NCBI GenBank assembly: GCA_963920635.1
Contig: OY987299.1
Location: 131,437,373-131,501,372 of the forward strand
DNA length: 64,000 nt
Source: Pseudeuparius sepicola
Lineage: Eukaryota; Arthropoda; Insecta; Coleoptera; Anthribidae
Direction: 5' to 3'
Position 1 is the stretch's first letter. Every line of letters starts with the position of its first letter. Under the pieces are notes generated by a model. That model saw only the letters and a list, made by a program, of their open reading frames with translations. It did not search any database and was not told the DNA's origin. A program made the position numbers and the translations under genes. Below, piece after piece: positions 33,061-44,116 of the stretch.

Positions 33061-33430
33061 TTAAGCCGCGTGCGGACGGTCCGGTCCACCCCGCGCGACG
33101 ACGCGACGACGACGACGACATACAGTTGACACCCGACAAATATTTCTCGTGCCATTGTCCGACTTCGGCGACCTGAATTTGTACCGCGGCGAGATCGGTC
33201 CAGATCATTAATCACCGTGCGCGATTCGCGGCGGTTTCGTTTTTCGGCGGGAAACCCGCGCGTATCTCACTAGAAGCGGCCTAGAAAGGAAGCGCGATAG
33301 TGGATTAGGAAGCCCGGTCGATAAGTGAATCTCGATATCGATCGATGTGCCCATTAATAATGATCTAGACAAAATGGAACGTATGGTATCAGTGGCATGC
33401 GGGGCATAATTAGGTATGTGGGGAAGCGAT
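33061..33430. other. GC-rich island, non-repetitive
   Basis: Contains a cgacgacgcgacgacgacga simple stretch and a following 200 bp with atcgatcgatgtgcccatta. No coding signal; candidate regulatory DNA. Confidence 0.4.
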
Positions 33431-33534
33431 CAGGATATACTTTTGGAGATCGTGCAAAAGCGGGTATGTACCCGGCGGTCCCGCAGAGTGGTGAAAATCA
33501 GCAAAGTAGGTACCTAAACAAATATAAATATGCT

Positions 33535-34766
33535 CTACTCTATAGGTAGGTACGGTCAAGATCACAAACTTCTCAAGCTTACAAGCCCTGTGCAAACATG
33601 TGGCAACGCCGCAGCGGGACGGTTCAACGGGTCTATGCAGTATAGAGCAATCTGCAATTTGGCTTAGTTTATCTTTTCTAATAAATGTTGAACACTTCAA
33701 CCCTCTTTTTAATTATAATTAGATACATTTGTGAACTTTGTTTCATTAATTGGATACCTACCTATAAGTAAGTAGGTACGTTTGTTTAACAGACAATAAA
33801 AGCAGTAACAAGTAATAAAATATACACATAAATAAGTATTTATAATAAGTACGATTCCTGGGTCTGAATAGGTACATTTTCGACAAATAATATGGTAAAT
33901 TTGGGCAAATAGAGTGGACTACATTTTGTTGTAAGTCGAATTTTTGTGAGAAATTTTCGCAAAGTACGCCATCAGGTAAGTGATGCAGAATCTTTTATAA
34001 AATAAAAACATTCAAATATGTTTGTTACAACGAATTTAATGTTCAAAATAAAATAAAACATTTTTGTTTGTTATTATGGCCCTCTAATTTGACAAGTTCA
34101 CATGGCATATTTCCATACTTTTTTTTTAAGAAAAGCGAGTCTAAAAAGCAAGGAAGAGTAATTTGGCGCCTTTTGGATTGAACTGAAGTCCATGGCTAGT
34201 TGTAGTGTAAGTAAGCATAAAACGCATTAGATTTTTCAGTTTCTTCTTTATATGGAGGACTATTGATTCGCTTTGGAGCTATAAACAAAATTTTCTACTT
34301 TCATTCTTGCATACATTACAAAACACACTTCCAAAACACTATCTAGAATTTTCGCTTCTTCAGCTGGTTGATCAGATCATCCCATAATTCCAAACTAATG
34401 TTTATTTTTCTGCAATTAATTCACCTAATGGTCTGTGCAGTGTGCATACCATTTTCCTCATGTGCATGGAAATTTCATGTTATCACAAACAAATCTACCT
34501 ATAAAAGCTGTGTTAATAGGATAAAATTGTTAAATATTGGACGCAAAGACAATTCCTTACCGTAAAAAGAAGGCAAATCGTAATAAAGCTGGATATTTAA
34601 AATTTGGGACATTTTAAACGTCAGCAACTGACATACCAATAACCACAGAATACCCCTCTATAACCTATAATAAGTCGCCGTTTTTTTCGTCGAGTGGCGC
34701 CACCCCAGTCCGTAAACAACAATGAAATATGACGTCTTGCTCGGGTCTTTAACATAGTGTCGGTCC
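33535..34766. repeat. Composite repeat family I-H-G, empty-site copy
   Basis: Left part (33535-33760) matches 53598-53770 and, inverted, 36770-36915. The middle (33770-33950) matches 55313-55500. The right (33951-34766) matches 32004-32817. At about 33760-33780 it reads continuously where 53779-55312 carries a transposon. No protein recognised. Confidence 0.82.
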
Positions 34767-34769
34767 AGG

Positions 34770-35178
34770 CATGATTATGTTTACACTTACCCACTTTTCA
34801 AAATAGACTATAGTCAATTTTCCCACCAGAGCGTGACGGCGGGCCAGGGCATCGGATAAACATCTCCGCTCTCGTCGCGTCGGGCGCCCGCGGATACGTC
34901 TGAATTAGGGGCTATTAACGAGGCGTGTAATTAGCCCGCCGGGACGCTCTTTAAGAACTATCTGGGGCCAAATCTCGCGGCCGACCTTCCATTTAGATCG
35001 GCGATTGGGCCGCGGTAGCCGCCTGCTACCGCGCTTGGCAAAAAGATTCGGTTCGATCTCGGAGAAATAACCAGGGATATAGAGGGAGCAAAAGCATCAA
35101 AATGGACACGTTTGCAGTCCACCAACATCTAAAGGAAAGTTAGCGAAGTAAACAAACATTACGGCCGTGGGTGCAACG
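34770..35178. other. GC-rich island with homeodomain-like sites
   Basis: 34830-35060 is GC-rich, unique in the window and includes gtgtaattagccc and gggctattaac, typical of developmental enhancers. No coding frame. Function is inference only. Confidence 0.4.
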
Positions 35179-35450
35179 TATTATATCACGGGCGTAGCCA
35201 AGGGGGGGGGTTTCGGGGGTTCAAACCCCCCCCCCCCGAAATAAGCAAAATATTACCTAATATTATACCGAAAAAATACGAGGAGTGAAGAGTTAAATTA
35301 TTATTACGTTTGAATATATGTAGTTATAGTAGCGCCTAGCGGCATCTTTTGACGAGAGGCAGACGCAGTTGCAGCCGAACTATTTTGTATTGTAGGGACA
35401 CTTTGCGTTGTTTCTCGAGTATTCGCCACGCCCCTCGGTCGAAATGAGCG

Positions 35451-35473
35451 GAACTTTGTGGAAGTTTCTGGAC
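35451..35473 (+). promoter_or_regulatory. Heat-shock-element array in the hAT promoter
   Basis: Five contiguous 5-bp units in register: gGAAC, tTTGt, gGAAG, tTTCt, gGAC. Three units are exact GAA or TTC and two match at two of three bases. This is the alternating nGAAn/nTTCn layout bound by heat-shock factor. It ends 15 bp before a TATATAAG box, the spacing of hsp-type promoters. Confidence 0.6.
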
Positions 35474-35487
35474 GGCTACTGGGCTGC

Positions 35488-35495
35488 TATATAAG
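35488..35495 (+). promoter_or_regulatory. TATA box of the hAT element
   Basis: TATATAAG; transcription would start near 35520, leaving a leader of about 165 nt before the ATG at 35684. Conserved in the second copy at 37690-37697. Confidence 0.6.
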
Positions 35496-35683
35496 CGGCG
35501 CCGCGGCGCGTGACCGCGCTTACGGCAGTATTGTTCCATGCGAACTCGAAGCGAATAAAAGTGAAAATTGGTGAACGAATAGTGAAGAGAATTAAGTGTA
35601 CCGTGTAAGTGAGTAATTTTAGTGCGCTGTTATTCGATGACCCTGTTAAGGATAGATACGTGAATCATTATTACTGTCGAAAA

Positions 35684-36116
35684 ATGGAGGGGAAAAAAAG
35701 GAAGGGTGATAAACTTAAAGGTATGGACTACTGGAAAAAGTGGTGTAGTCAAGGTCAAGGGGTTTCTAATAAAGAAACAAATTTGGATTTAGCTATCAAA
35801 GCTTCAGCTACCTTGCATGCTGATAAGAAGACTGCCTACCCCGAAATCTAGTTTGGAATGCCTAGATATGTGCGATAAAAACCTTTATCCTAATATTTAC
35901 ACATTACTACAAATCTTGGCTACCATTCCTGTATCCACTGCTACCCCAGAAAGGTCTTTCTCGAGCCTAAGGAGACTGAAAAACTATTTACGAAACACTA
36001 CAAGTGAAAACAGACTTAATGGTTTGGCTCTAATGAACATTCACTATGGAACAGAAATTCATGCAGATGAAGTAGTGGATATATTTAAAAGAAAAAGCCG
36101 AAGATTTCTTCTTTAA
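35684..36116 (+). pseudogene. hAT transposase, N-terminal piece and C-terminal dimerisation domain
   Basis: From the ATG at 35684 the frame reads MEGKKRKG, GMDYWKKWCSQGQG and stops at 35851. In another phase, 35840-36116 encodes the hAT C-terminal dimerisation domain: NLYPNIYTLLQILATIPVST, ATPERSFSSLRRLKNYLRNT, then NRLNGLALMNIH and a basic tail to the TAA. This resembles the ZMYM/THAP-repressor-like hAT branch. The DNA-binding and catalytic DDE parts are missing and the two pieces are out of frame, so the product is not functional as a transposase. Confidence 0.9.
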
Positions 36117-36424
36117 TGGTTTTAGATTTAGCGCAGAGGAACGAAATTAATTTATCCATTTCATTTAAAGTTAAGAACTTTATAAATATGTCGTAGTTTT
36201 TCGGATGAATATATAGATATTAAATTTCATGTAAGTATATTTTTGTTGTTTTATTTACTTCTCAAACTAAACCCCCCCCAAAACTAAATCCTGGCTACGC
36301 CCGTGTATTATATACCTGCGATATAGGTTTATACCCTGAGAAATATAAATTTGGCATTTTTGGAGAACTCGTATAAACAGGTACTGACAGGTACCTAGTG
36401 TTCTTGTACGTTTTGTCACAGCCG

Positions 36425-36915
36425 ACTTTAGGCAAGCCCTGAAGTGGAGAAAGCTGGCAACATGGCTTGCGGGTCTGCGCGGCGTGGCCTGTCACTCCCT
36501 GTCGGTTGATTTTGCAAGAAATATACCAGAATTAATTTGTGTAGTGCGGGTAGTGTTATCGTCGCCAGATGTGGCAGTATTATCTGGGTGGAAACAGACT
36601 GCCCGAAGCGCTGGCGACAGCTTTTTTATAAATTCGTTTTGTTTGTGAAAAAATGAAACATTTCTCTAAAAGTTCGGAGTAAAGAATCGTTCCTTTACTC
36701 AATAAGTATGACTAGAACCGTCGAGGGAAGCTAGAACTTAGTTATATACTTAGTTATATACTATAATTAAGAAGAGGGTTGAACATTTATTACAAAAGAT
36801 AAAATAAGCCAAAGTGCAGACTACTGCAGACTTCTCTATTCTGCATATATAGACCCGTTGAATCGTCCCGCGGCGGCGTTGCCACATGTTTGCACAGGGC
36901 TTGTAAGCTTGAGAA
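36425..36915. repeat. Composite repeat family, J and I segments
   Basis: 36425-36752 matches 55925-56262 inverted (agctggcaacatggcttgcg, tagtgttatcgtcgccagat). 36770-36915 matches 33540-33720 inverted (gcaacgccgc/gcggcgttgc, aagagggttgaaca). Together it is an I-J copy lacking the middle. Confidence 0.8.
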
Positions 36916-37393
36916 GGTTGTGGTTTTGTGCACAGCTTATTAATATTTACAGAATAAGAAACATTGGAAATCAAGAAGCGAATTGACAAATTCAGTGCCT
37001 TACAGAGTGTAACGAATAAAGTTTCTTGCACCCCCTTTTTTCGTCTCGAAACTCGCGATGACCCGCTATCGCCCGGACACGGTCACAAGTAAACAAACAA
37101 CGAAATCCGGCACAATGGCGAACGGAGCTGATCCGGGACAAGTACCACGGACATACCGGTCGGTACCGCCCGCCGCGGAACCGTCTTTTTCGTGCCGGCC
37201 GGAAGACAATGCATAATGCAACGGCGGCGTTTCTCTGGGGTGCTGCGCGCGGGCCCGCGCTCCACCACACCCAGGCGATTGTGTTATACGGCCGACCCGC
37301 GGACCGCCATTTTTGCCCCTACGCCACCGAGAGCAGGAAGTCATTTGCAAGGAAAATACGGGCTAACGGGACGTGGAGAACGTCGGCGACTAG
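36916..37393. other. GC-rich island, non-repetitive
   Basis: 37030-37393 is GC-rich; many overlapping frames on both strands are compositional. It is interrupted at its right edge by the hAT fold-back. Candidate conserved non-coding DNA. Confidence 0.4.
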
Positions 37394-38082
37394 CACGGGC
37401 GTAGCCAAGGGGGGGGTTTCGGGGGTTCAAACCCCCCCCCCCGAAATAAGCAAAATATTACCTAAAAATACGAGGAGTGAAGAGTTAAATTATTATTACG
37501 TTTGAATATATGTAGTAATAGTAGCGCCTAGCGCCATCTTTTGACGAGAGGCAGACGCAGTTGCAGCCGAACTATTTTGTATTGTAGGGACACTTTGCGT
37601 TGTTTCTCGATTATTCGCCACGCCCCTCGGTCAAAATGAGCGGAACTTTGTGGAAGTTCGTGGAAGTTTCTGGACGGCTACTGGGCTGCTATATAAGCGG
37701 CGCCGCGGCGCGTGACCGCGCTTACGGCAGTATTGTTCCATGCGAACTCGAAGCGAATAAAACGACGCGTTTCTTTATTAGAAACCCCTTGACCTTGACT
37801 ACACCATTTTTTCCAGTAGTCCATACCTTTAGGTTTACCACCCTTCCTTTTTTTCCCCTCCATTTTTCGACAGTAATAATGATTCACGTCTCTATCATTA
37901 ACAAGGATAGATAATATTAGGTAATATCCTTAACAAGGATAGATAATATTAGGTAATATTTTGCTTATTTCGGTGGGGGTTATCTATCCTTAACAAGGAT
38001 AGATAATATTAGGTAATATTTTGCTTATTTCGGGGGGGGGGGGGGTTTGAACCCCCGAAACCCCCCCTTGGCTACGCCCGTG
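37394..38082. mobile_element. hAT fold-back: two left ends joined head to head
   Basis: Both termini are the left end of the hAT at 35187: CACGGGCGTAGCCAAGG at 37394, and the inverse including the G-run, aaccccc and the ccgaaataagcaaaatatta stretch at the right. The left half carries the leader, heat-shock-like array and TATA. The right half, on the minus strand, carries the transposase start (MEGKKRKG, GMDYWKKWCSQGQG). A short ttaacaaggatagataatat unit is present three times near 37900-38020. The 8-bp flanks (gcgactag and ctggtgac) do not match. Confidence 0.88.
37643..37675 (+). promoter_or_regulatory. Expanded heat-shock-element array in the fold-back hAT
   Basis: Same array as 35451-35473 but with one extra 10-bp step (gtggaagttc), giving seven units in register: GAA, TTG, GAA, TCG, GAA, TTC, GAC. 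A TATATAAG follows at 37690-37697. Confidence 0.55.
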
Positions 38083-39470
38083 CTGGTGACCTTTATAAAT
38101 TGCTCCATTTAAGTGTTTTAATGGGTTTATAAAGGATAAAAGTAACCGAAATATTTCCGCAACTATATTAAATAACTAACAGTGGTTTAAGTTAGGTAAT
38201 CTAATAGTTGTGGTTACTCTAATAAAACCAAAAATGATTATTGGGGGGCTGCCCGCACATTATAAATTCAAGGGACTACCTATATGGGTCCGACAAAAGA
38301 CGCCATTTGTTCAATGTATTTATCTATGCGTTCTTCATTGTGCACACCCCCTAGTCTCCAAGTAAAAATAAGAGGATATAAAATGCTAATAAAGGAAATT
38401 GTAAGCCCATAGGCGGAGGGTAGGGTACTTAATTTGTCGCAAGTAAAATCAGGACATAGGTACCTACTACTACTTATAGTCATTTGCAAAATGGTTTGTT
38501 TGGGTTAAGGGGTAAGAAAATAAAAAGTGTATTCATTGATTATCGTTTTTACCTACTTGTTCCTAAAACCAAAAGAACAATTTTGCAAAAATATAAAATT
38601 TTCAAACACTACGAATTAGGTATTTGATATTTATAATAATGTTGGCAATAAAGTTTCACATAGAGAATTTTATAAATAATATTACAATTCAAAATGTAAA
38701 GGATCGTATTCCGAAAATTCGGAAGATTCATCGCGTTCTCTCGCGAAATGTTCATATAGGTACCTACCAATTAATTTTAATGGACATAATTGGTTATTAA
38801 GCCAGTACTTACTTGAAAAAGTATGTATTTTCTTTACAATTCGCACGACAGGCTTTTTGGATTTACAAAAACTTGTCACAATTTGGCATTGAATTATCTC
38901 AACGAAAACCTAAACTCATTTTATTCGTTTTAGTACACGGCTTAAATAAAAGCTTGTTTTTAAAAAGGTTTTTATCTTTTATTTATCGTTTTCTACTCTT
39001 CAAGCCCTTTCATTTGATAACCATATTAAGGGGGTTATTGAAAAGAAAATGTAGGTAATCCGCCATATATGCATTTTAAAATAAGATTAGGTACTATGTT
39101 TATTGGGATGATGGATGGAGCAGGGGTTTCAAAACTTTTGAATTTTTTTTACGCAGAAACGAAAATTTTATTTTTGTGTATTTTAAAAAATTACTTAATA
39201 GGCGTGCTCCAGGATATCAACTTTGACCCTGGTTAAAATGTGCGAACTAATAAAAAAAATTAACCAATATAAACAACGTTTGGGAAGACCTATATACCTA
39301 TAGAAAAGGAAGAACATTTTGATCACCCTGTGCCAGACGACGCCAAAGTCTGAAAATGGTACAAAACTAAGGCATCTCGATTTATATACTTGTAGAGAAA
39401 TGCAAAATAAAAATATCGTGTTTAATTGATTGATTGTTTTGGAGATTTAGAAAACTGTATTGCAGAGGTG
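38083..39470. other. AT-rich DNA, no gene supported
   Basis: Several 60-80-codon frames on both strands (for example 38813-39058) have no domain. No strong repeat seen. Confidence 0.4.
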
Positions 39471-39700
39471 GTATATCTGGAATCCCTGTCCTTTGGTGTT
39501 TCCGTATTTCACGTTGGAGCGTGCGAAGTGCAGATAGGGTGCACGAAATGCCAGGCTAGCGTTTATATGCGAGTTCGACGTCGATAACTTAGACGCGTTG
39601 CGACCGCGAGAATGGAAGCTGTGTTGCCTGGCATCTCGATGTGCTTTTGTTTCCTCCGACTAGAAAAAAATCGCTAATCACGACGATGATCTTTAGCTTT
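39471..39700. other. Moderately GC-rich non-repetitive patch
   Basis: Contains acttagacgcgttgcgaccg and flanking sequence with no copy in the window. No coding signal; candidate conserved non-coding DNA. Confidence 0.35.
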
Positions 39701-40795
39701 CAAAAGACGTAAATTCGAACAAACCTTAGTTATAACTGCGAAACGAAATGTTTTCAGTTTTCCGTTTTCGACATTCTACGGTTCTCTTAGTGAGGGAGAG
39801 TCCGAAATAAAGATCCAACTCTCACCGAAAGCGTTAAATCCTCACAGGAAAGCGGGGTTGCCAGATATGCTTTATGGGAAGGAGCCATATAGCGAATTAC
39901 AAATATTCCAAAGTAACCAGTTATAACATTTTAAATACCTTACCCAAATTTTCGTTTACCAGGGTTCCAATAGAAATCCAATCCACTACTGTTTCTGACA
40001 CCTTTCTTGTGATTTGATTGGTTCGTTCTGAACAGTTGGGATCTTTCTGTTGGTTGGAACCAATGACGTCAGAACCTATAGACAGGTTTGTTATGATAAA
40101 CGCTTGACGCCTAGAACTAATCACAACCTAAGCGCTCCATTAAATTATTCCGAAAATGTCGCGAGATTGTCAGAAATTGCCCCTTTTTGTAGAGCCGTAG
40201 CGAACTTATTTCGACTCTGGGCTCGGAGGCTGGCGTCGTTAGACCATCCCCCGAGTCTTCAGATGAGGTTCCGATGCTTCCGGCGCCCCCAAACAAGAAA
40301 AAATATGCGATATCTAAGTGTGATTCTGGAGGAAATATAACCGGGAATTACCGAGTGTATAGTTGGTTGATGGTTGACTTTCTGTCTTTGTTTGTAGCAT
40401 GTTTTTAGAGTAGTATGGATATATTTAATCTTGGAGTCAAAATAAAGGGCATTTTAACAATGGGGCACCACGTCTATAGGTTTTGACGTCATTGGTTGGA
40501 ACCAACCCAGTGTCGAAACTGACAAACTCTGTCCTGTCATCGCTATCAGTTTGGTATGAGTTGGGGTTCTTTGTCATTCCTATATGTACATTCAGCTTAT
40601 TTAAAATTTAAATGCCCCTATACAGAGTAGAAAAGATACGTATTTTGCGTAATAACGAAGCAACCGCTTCATTTAGACATATAGTGTGTTATATCTTTTT
40701 GAACTGTCTTTTCACAAGCATTTCAATGGTGTAATAAAAAAATATGGGTTCCATTTGAAAAAAATGAGATTTAAAATTTTTCGATGTTTTTTCCC
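39701..40795. other. Repeat-like DNA with inverted GACGTCATTGG arms
   Basis: ggttggaaccaatgacgtca (40050) recurs inverted as tgacgtcattggttggaacc (40482), with accacgtctataggtttt/aacctatagacagg alongside. The arms bound about 460 bp, suggesting a fold-back element at roughly 40045-40510. Confidence 0.5.
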
Positions 40796-41100
40796 GAACA
40801 CCCTGTACAATATTTTGAAATGGCATACAGATTAATAAAGTTGACTTTCGCCTACTCAGTTATCATCACTATGGTCGATGGCTGCAACACTCAAAAAAAT
40901 CAAAAATTTGCGAATATCTCGAAAATGGTTAGGAATAGGGCACATAATAATATTATATTCAAAAAAAAGATTTGGAATTTAATAGGGAACCAAATAGTGT
41001 AATAATATATAGGGTGTTCTATTTGAAATAACAAAGTTGCTATCGACTTCCGGTATAACCGGAAGTGATCGGAAGTTGAAAATATTTTAGAAAGAAAGTT
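40796..41100. mobile_element. Fragments of TACAGGG-type elements
   Basis: An inverse end (cgaacaccctgta) lies at 40796-40807 and an opposing end (tatagggtgttctatttgaa) at 41010. Downstream, cttccggtataaccggaag is shared with 56505-56525 in inverse orientation. Confidence 0.5.
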
Positions 41101-41760
41101 TACAACCTGTTATATAAGTAACCAAAATTTCAAATCAAAATTCGCACTCCTTCCCCGTAAACTTCTAATGAACCACTTACGTGAATCACTATATATATAT
41201 ATATATGTATATATATTTCACATTCATAAAATATTGTTTTATGATCGCACAAAATGTCAAAATTAGACGTAAACTTCAGGTCACAGTTGCTGCTTCTTCT
41301 TCTTATGTTTTCGATCAGTTGGGGCTGCTTGATTCGGCCGCAGGTTCGAAGATTATATACAAGGGGTTGGATTTAGATACTAACGCTACAACGACAAAAC
41401 ATGAGTCACCTTGAGTGAGTAAATAGGCCATTAAAAATAGCTCCTAACTCTGGCTAATTCATTAATGAATGACGAAATTGCATGCTCAATATTTATTTGT
41501 ACTTAAACAGTATAGGTAAACATCAATTATTATTCGGTTGCCTCCGATTTACTATGTATTATTTGTTTCCTTTGGGCAAGCCGGCCAGCGGGCGTCTGTC
41601 CTACAAACAACTCTGTTCCATTGTAATTGTAGTAATATCCTTCGACTTACTATAGACATTGCGGTGGTTGCTGAAGAGATTTAATTCGATAGCCGCTGCA
41701 GAACACATATCTAATCTCTATGGCAAATAAATTAAACTATCGATTTAAATGCGATTTTCC
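41101..41760. other. Intergenic DNA with (TA)n microsatellite
   Basis: A TA-rich simple repeat occupies about 41190-41217. No gene seen; a 77-codon frame over it is compositional. Confidence 0.45.
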
Positions 41761-41919
41761 ATGTATTTATTTGCATTGCATAACGCATTGTTGAACGCGG
41801 CTTGGTGCGCCGCGGTCGTGGGCGGCGTGCCGCAAGGACCTGTTCTTGGGCCGTTGTTGGACACTATATATATGAGCCGTTTAGATAGCTCTAATGGAAT
41901 CCTCAAAACTGGAAGTTAG
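41761..41919 (+). pseudogene. Reverse transcriptase fragment of a LINE
   Basis: One frame, open from about 41761 to a TAG at 41917, contains GGVPQGPVLGPLLDTIYMS. This is the motif around the RT fingers/palm (known consensus G-VPQGS-VLGPLLF-IYIND of jockey/R1/CR1-type LINEs). Only about 50 codons remain; the YADD motif is not present downstream. The sequence around it is unusually GC-rich, so the insertion may lie in a unique island. Confidence 0.68.
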
Positions 41920-42559
41920 AATTGGTACGTTGAATAGAAAAACTCTTATAAAGAATCCTATCGATTTTGATAGTAATATTTTTATTGTAGATACTGGTTT
42001 TAATTAAAACTTAGGCAATAACTACACATATTTATATTTGAAGGAAATCAAAAGATATGGTATAGATGTGATGTGACTGCAATTCGTAATTTTTCAATTA
42101 GGATCAACGCCTACTCGAAATTTATTTACGATTGATATTGTATTGATTCCGAAACAGGAATTGTCAACTATTTTTCTGGGTATTGATAGATTTTAATTCT
42201 TCAGGTCAAGCCCCATTTTATCGCAATCTTACAATGAGTAAAGAAACCAGTTTCAAATACTTCGACCTCCACCAAATATGGTGCAATATGATTATCCATG
42301 GACAGAACTGCATATTTACCTATAATAAATAAATGGCTTCTTTAAAAATTGGCCAATTTCAAATAGTGTGCAGGGTGTTTACTGTTTACAGAAGCCTACT
42401 TCAAAAATATTGTTATGACATTGTAAAATAAAAATGAAAGTTATTGTGGAGTAAAATTGTCATAGTTGTATGTATCTTGGAAACTAAGATATTGAAGAGG
42501 TTATAGTTATTTAAAAAACGTGATTGATTTATAAAGGAACATCTTTATGCATTTTTATA
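41920..42559. other. AT-rich DNA, no gene seen
   Basis: No feature recognised; a TACAGGG-like partial end (gtgcagggtgtttactg) is near 42370. Confidence 0.4.
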
Positions 42560-42561
42560 TA

Positions 42562-43149
42562 CAGAATGATTTTTTAGGTCTATACCACCGCCATTTTCTC
42601 GCTCATTTTGCGACCTACAAAAAAAACGTAAGAAACAAAAATGTTGCAATTTTGGACAGCTAAGTGGTGCTGCAAAAGAAATCGGCATCCATGGCCAACT
42701 TGTCGCGCAAGATTAAAAAAACCTCAAATTGAGCAAAACTATTAACGGTCGTGGAATGTTTATTTTAAGAGACAGATAAAAACTTTTATATTAAAAATTG
42801 ATGGCACTAAGAAGCTTTATGCAAAAGGGTACTCAGATAGTTTCAGAAAATTACACATTGTCTTCGGCTCTCTTGAGGCTATGATTTTTTTTTGTTTATT
42901 TCTTATTAAGTGATTTTCTCGCTTATTTTGGGCCGCACAGAAAATATGTAAGAAAGCAAAATATGGCAATTTTTATTTAATTAATAGTTTTGTTCAATTT
43001 GATGACTTTTTAATAATACGCGACAAGTTGGCCATGGATGCCGATTTCTTTTGCAGCGCCACATATCTGTCCAAAATTGCCACATTTTTGTTTCTTACGT
43101 TTTTTTTTGTAAGCCGGAAAATGAGCGAGAAAAAAATAAAATCATCCTG
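42562..43149. mobile_element. Fold-back element, CAGAATGAT/ATCATCCTG ends, TA flanks
   Basis: Bounded by TA (42560-42561, 43150-43151). The arms pair over about 160 bp: ctcgctcattttgcgaccta, aaaacgtaagaaacaaaaat, aaatcggcatccatggccaa and their inverses at 43020-43130. An extra partial arm lies in the centre (42910-42970). Non-coding. Confidence 0.83.
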
Positions 43150-43779
43150 TATTTATTGGCCAAAAATGTACCTTGGGATCAAAAATAGATAAAAGAACTC
43201 AAATTTTGTTTCCAAACTGTGACAGTGGTACTTGTAAAAAAGGCAAGATACATTTTTAGGCAATAGAGTGCACTATTCGAAAATTCCTTTAAATTCAGTC
43301 TCTGTACTATATATATAGGTAATTTGTTTGTTAATTTACGGTAGTAAACCTCCACTATGCTTGCTTGTAAGTAGGCAAAAACTTTATAATTTTAAATTTC
43401 ATTACCACCATTAACACCCTGTAGAAAATGGCGTATAAGCCATATTATATAGTTAGGTACTGAATATACCTATATAGGTCTATGATTGTTGTAATTATTG
43501 AACAAGCCACCATTATTTTCGCTATCAGACAATATCTTGACATAAATTAAATTAGATCTAAGGTATCAATCTGGCCTGTTCACATGTTGATTTGCATTAA
43601 CAATGTCTTGTTTCAAAAATAACTAAGTCATTGTACCAAATGAACCATATGAAACGATGCCGTATTCTGCTTCTATATAATATGTTTCGAAAACGTGCTG
43701 TATTTCTTCAGTATCAACTCTTGATTTTTTTAGAGAATACCTATGAATAAGAAAAAGTTAGTTCAAACACCATCCTCAA
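43150..43779. other. AT-rich DNA, no gene seen
   Basis: No features recognised. Confidence 0.4.
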
Positions 43780-44100
43780 GATATCCTGCCAGATGGCGAT
43801 GGTTCAGCGTCGCGTCGGTCCCTTGTGAGTTATACCGCAAATTACTATGCACTTATTAAAGCACAAAGAAAGGTACAGCGGAGATTTATTAATTACGATG
43901 ACTCACTGCTAATTCATATGAAAGCCGTGGGTCACAGAAATCGGCTCGTGGGCAGGTTGTATTGTGATTTTAACGACCTGTTGCACGGGCTTGTACAACG
44001 TCGCGGTCCCGGTTCAAAATATTAGCGAATAATGCTGCTTCGATTGTCTCCAATGTAAATGTATTTCGACTTTGGATTACACCGAAATCAGGCTACGAAT
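43780..44100. other. Non-repetitive, balanced-composition patch
   Basis: 43780-44090 differs from its AT-rich neighbours and has no copy here. A frame of 66 codons (43825-44025) lacks an ATG at its head and has no domain. It could be conserved non-coding DNA or an exon of an unseen gene. Confidence 0.3.
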
Positions 44101-44116
44101 AGGTATCTCCAATATA

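Larger units (their letters stand above)
35187..36305 (+). mobile_element. hAT transposon, internally deleted
   Basis: Ends are CACGGGCGTAGCCA at the left and the inverse at the right. TATTATAT flanks both sides (35179-35186 and 36306-36313), a perfect 8-bp target duplication diagnostic of hAT elements. After the TIR comes a G-run/C-run stretch (tttcgggggttcaaaccccc). Then a promoter-like region with heat-shock elements and TATATAAG, the transposase start (ATG at 35684), and the C-terminal dimerisation region. Most of the transposase core is deleted, so the 1119-bp copy is non-autonomous. Confidence 0.93.

Noticed and set aside
33061..33215. Frames of 72-89 codons over the CGACGACG stretch
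   Set aside because: Simple-repeat coding and GC composition explain them.
37394..38082. Target duplication for the second hAT copy
   Set aside because: The flanking octamers gcgactag and ctggtgac do not match in either orientation.
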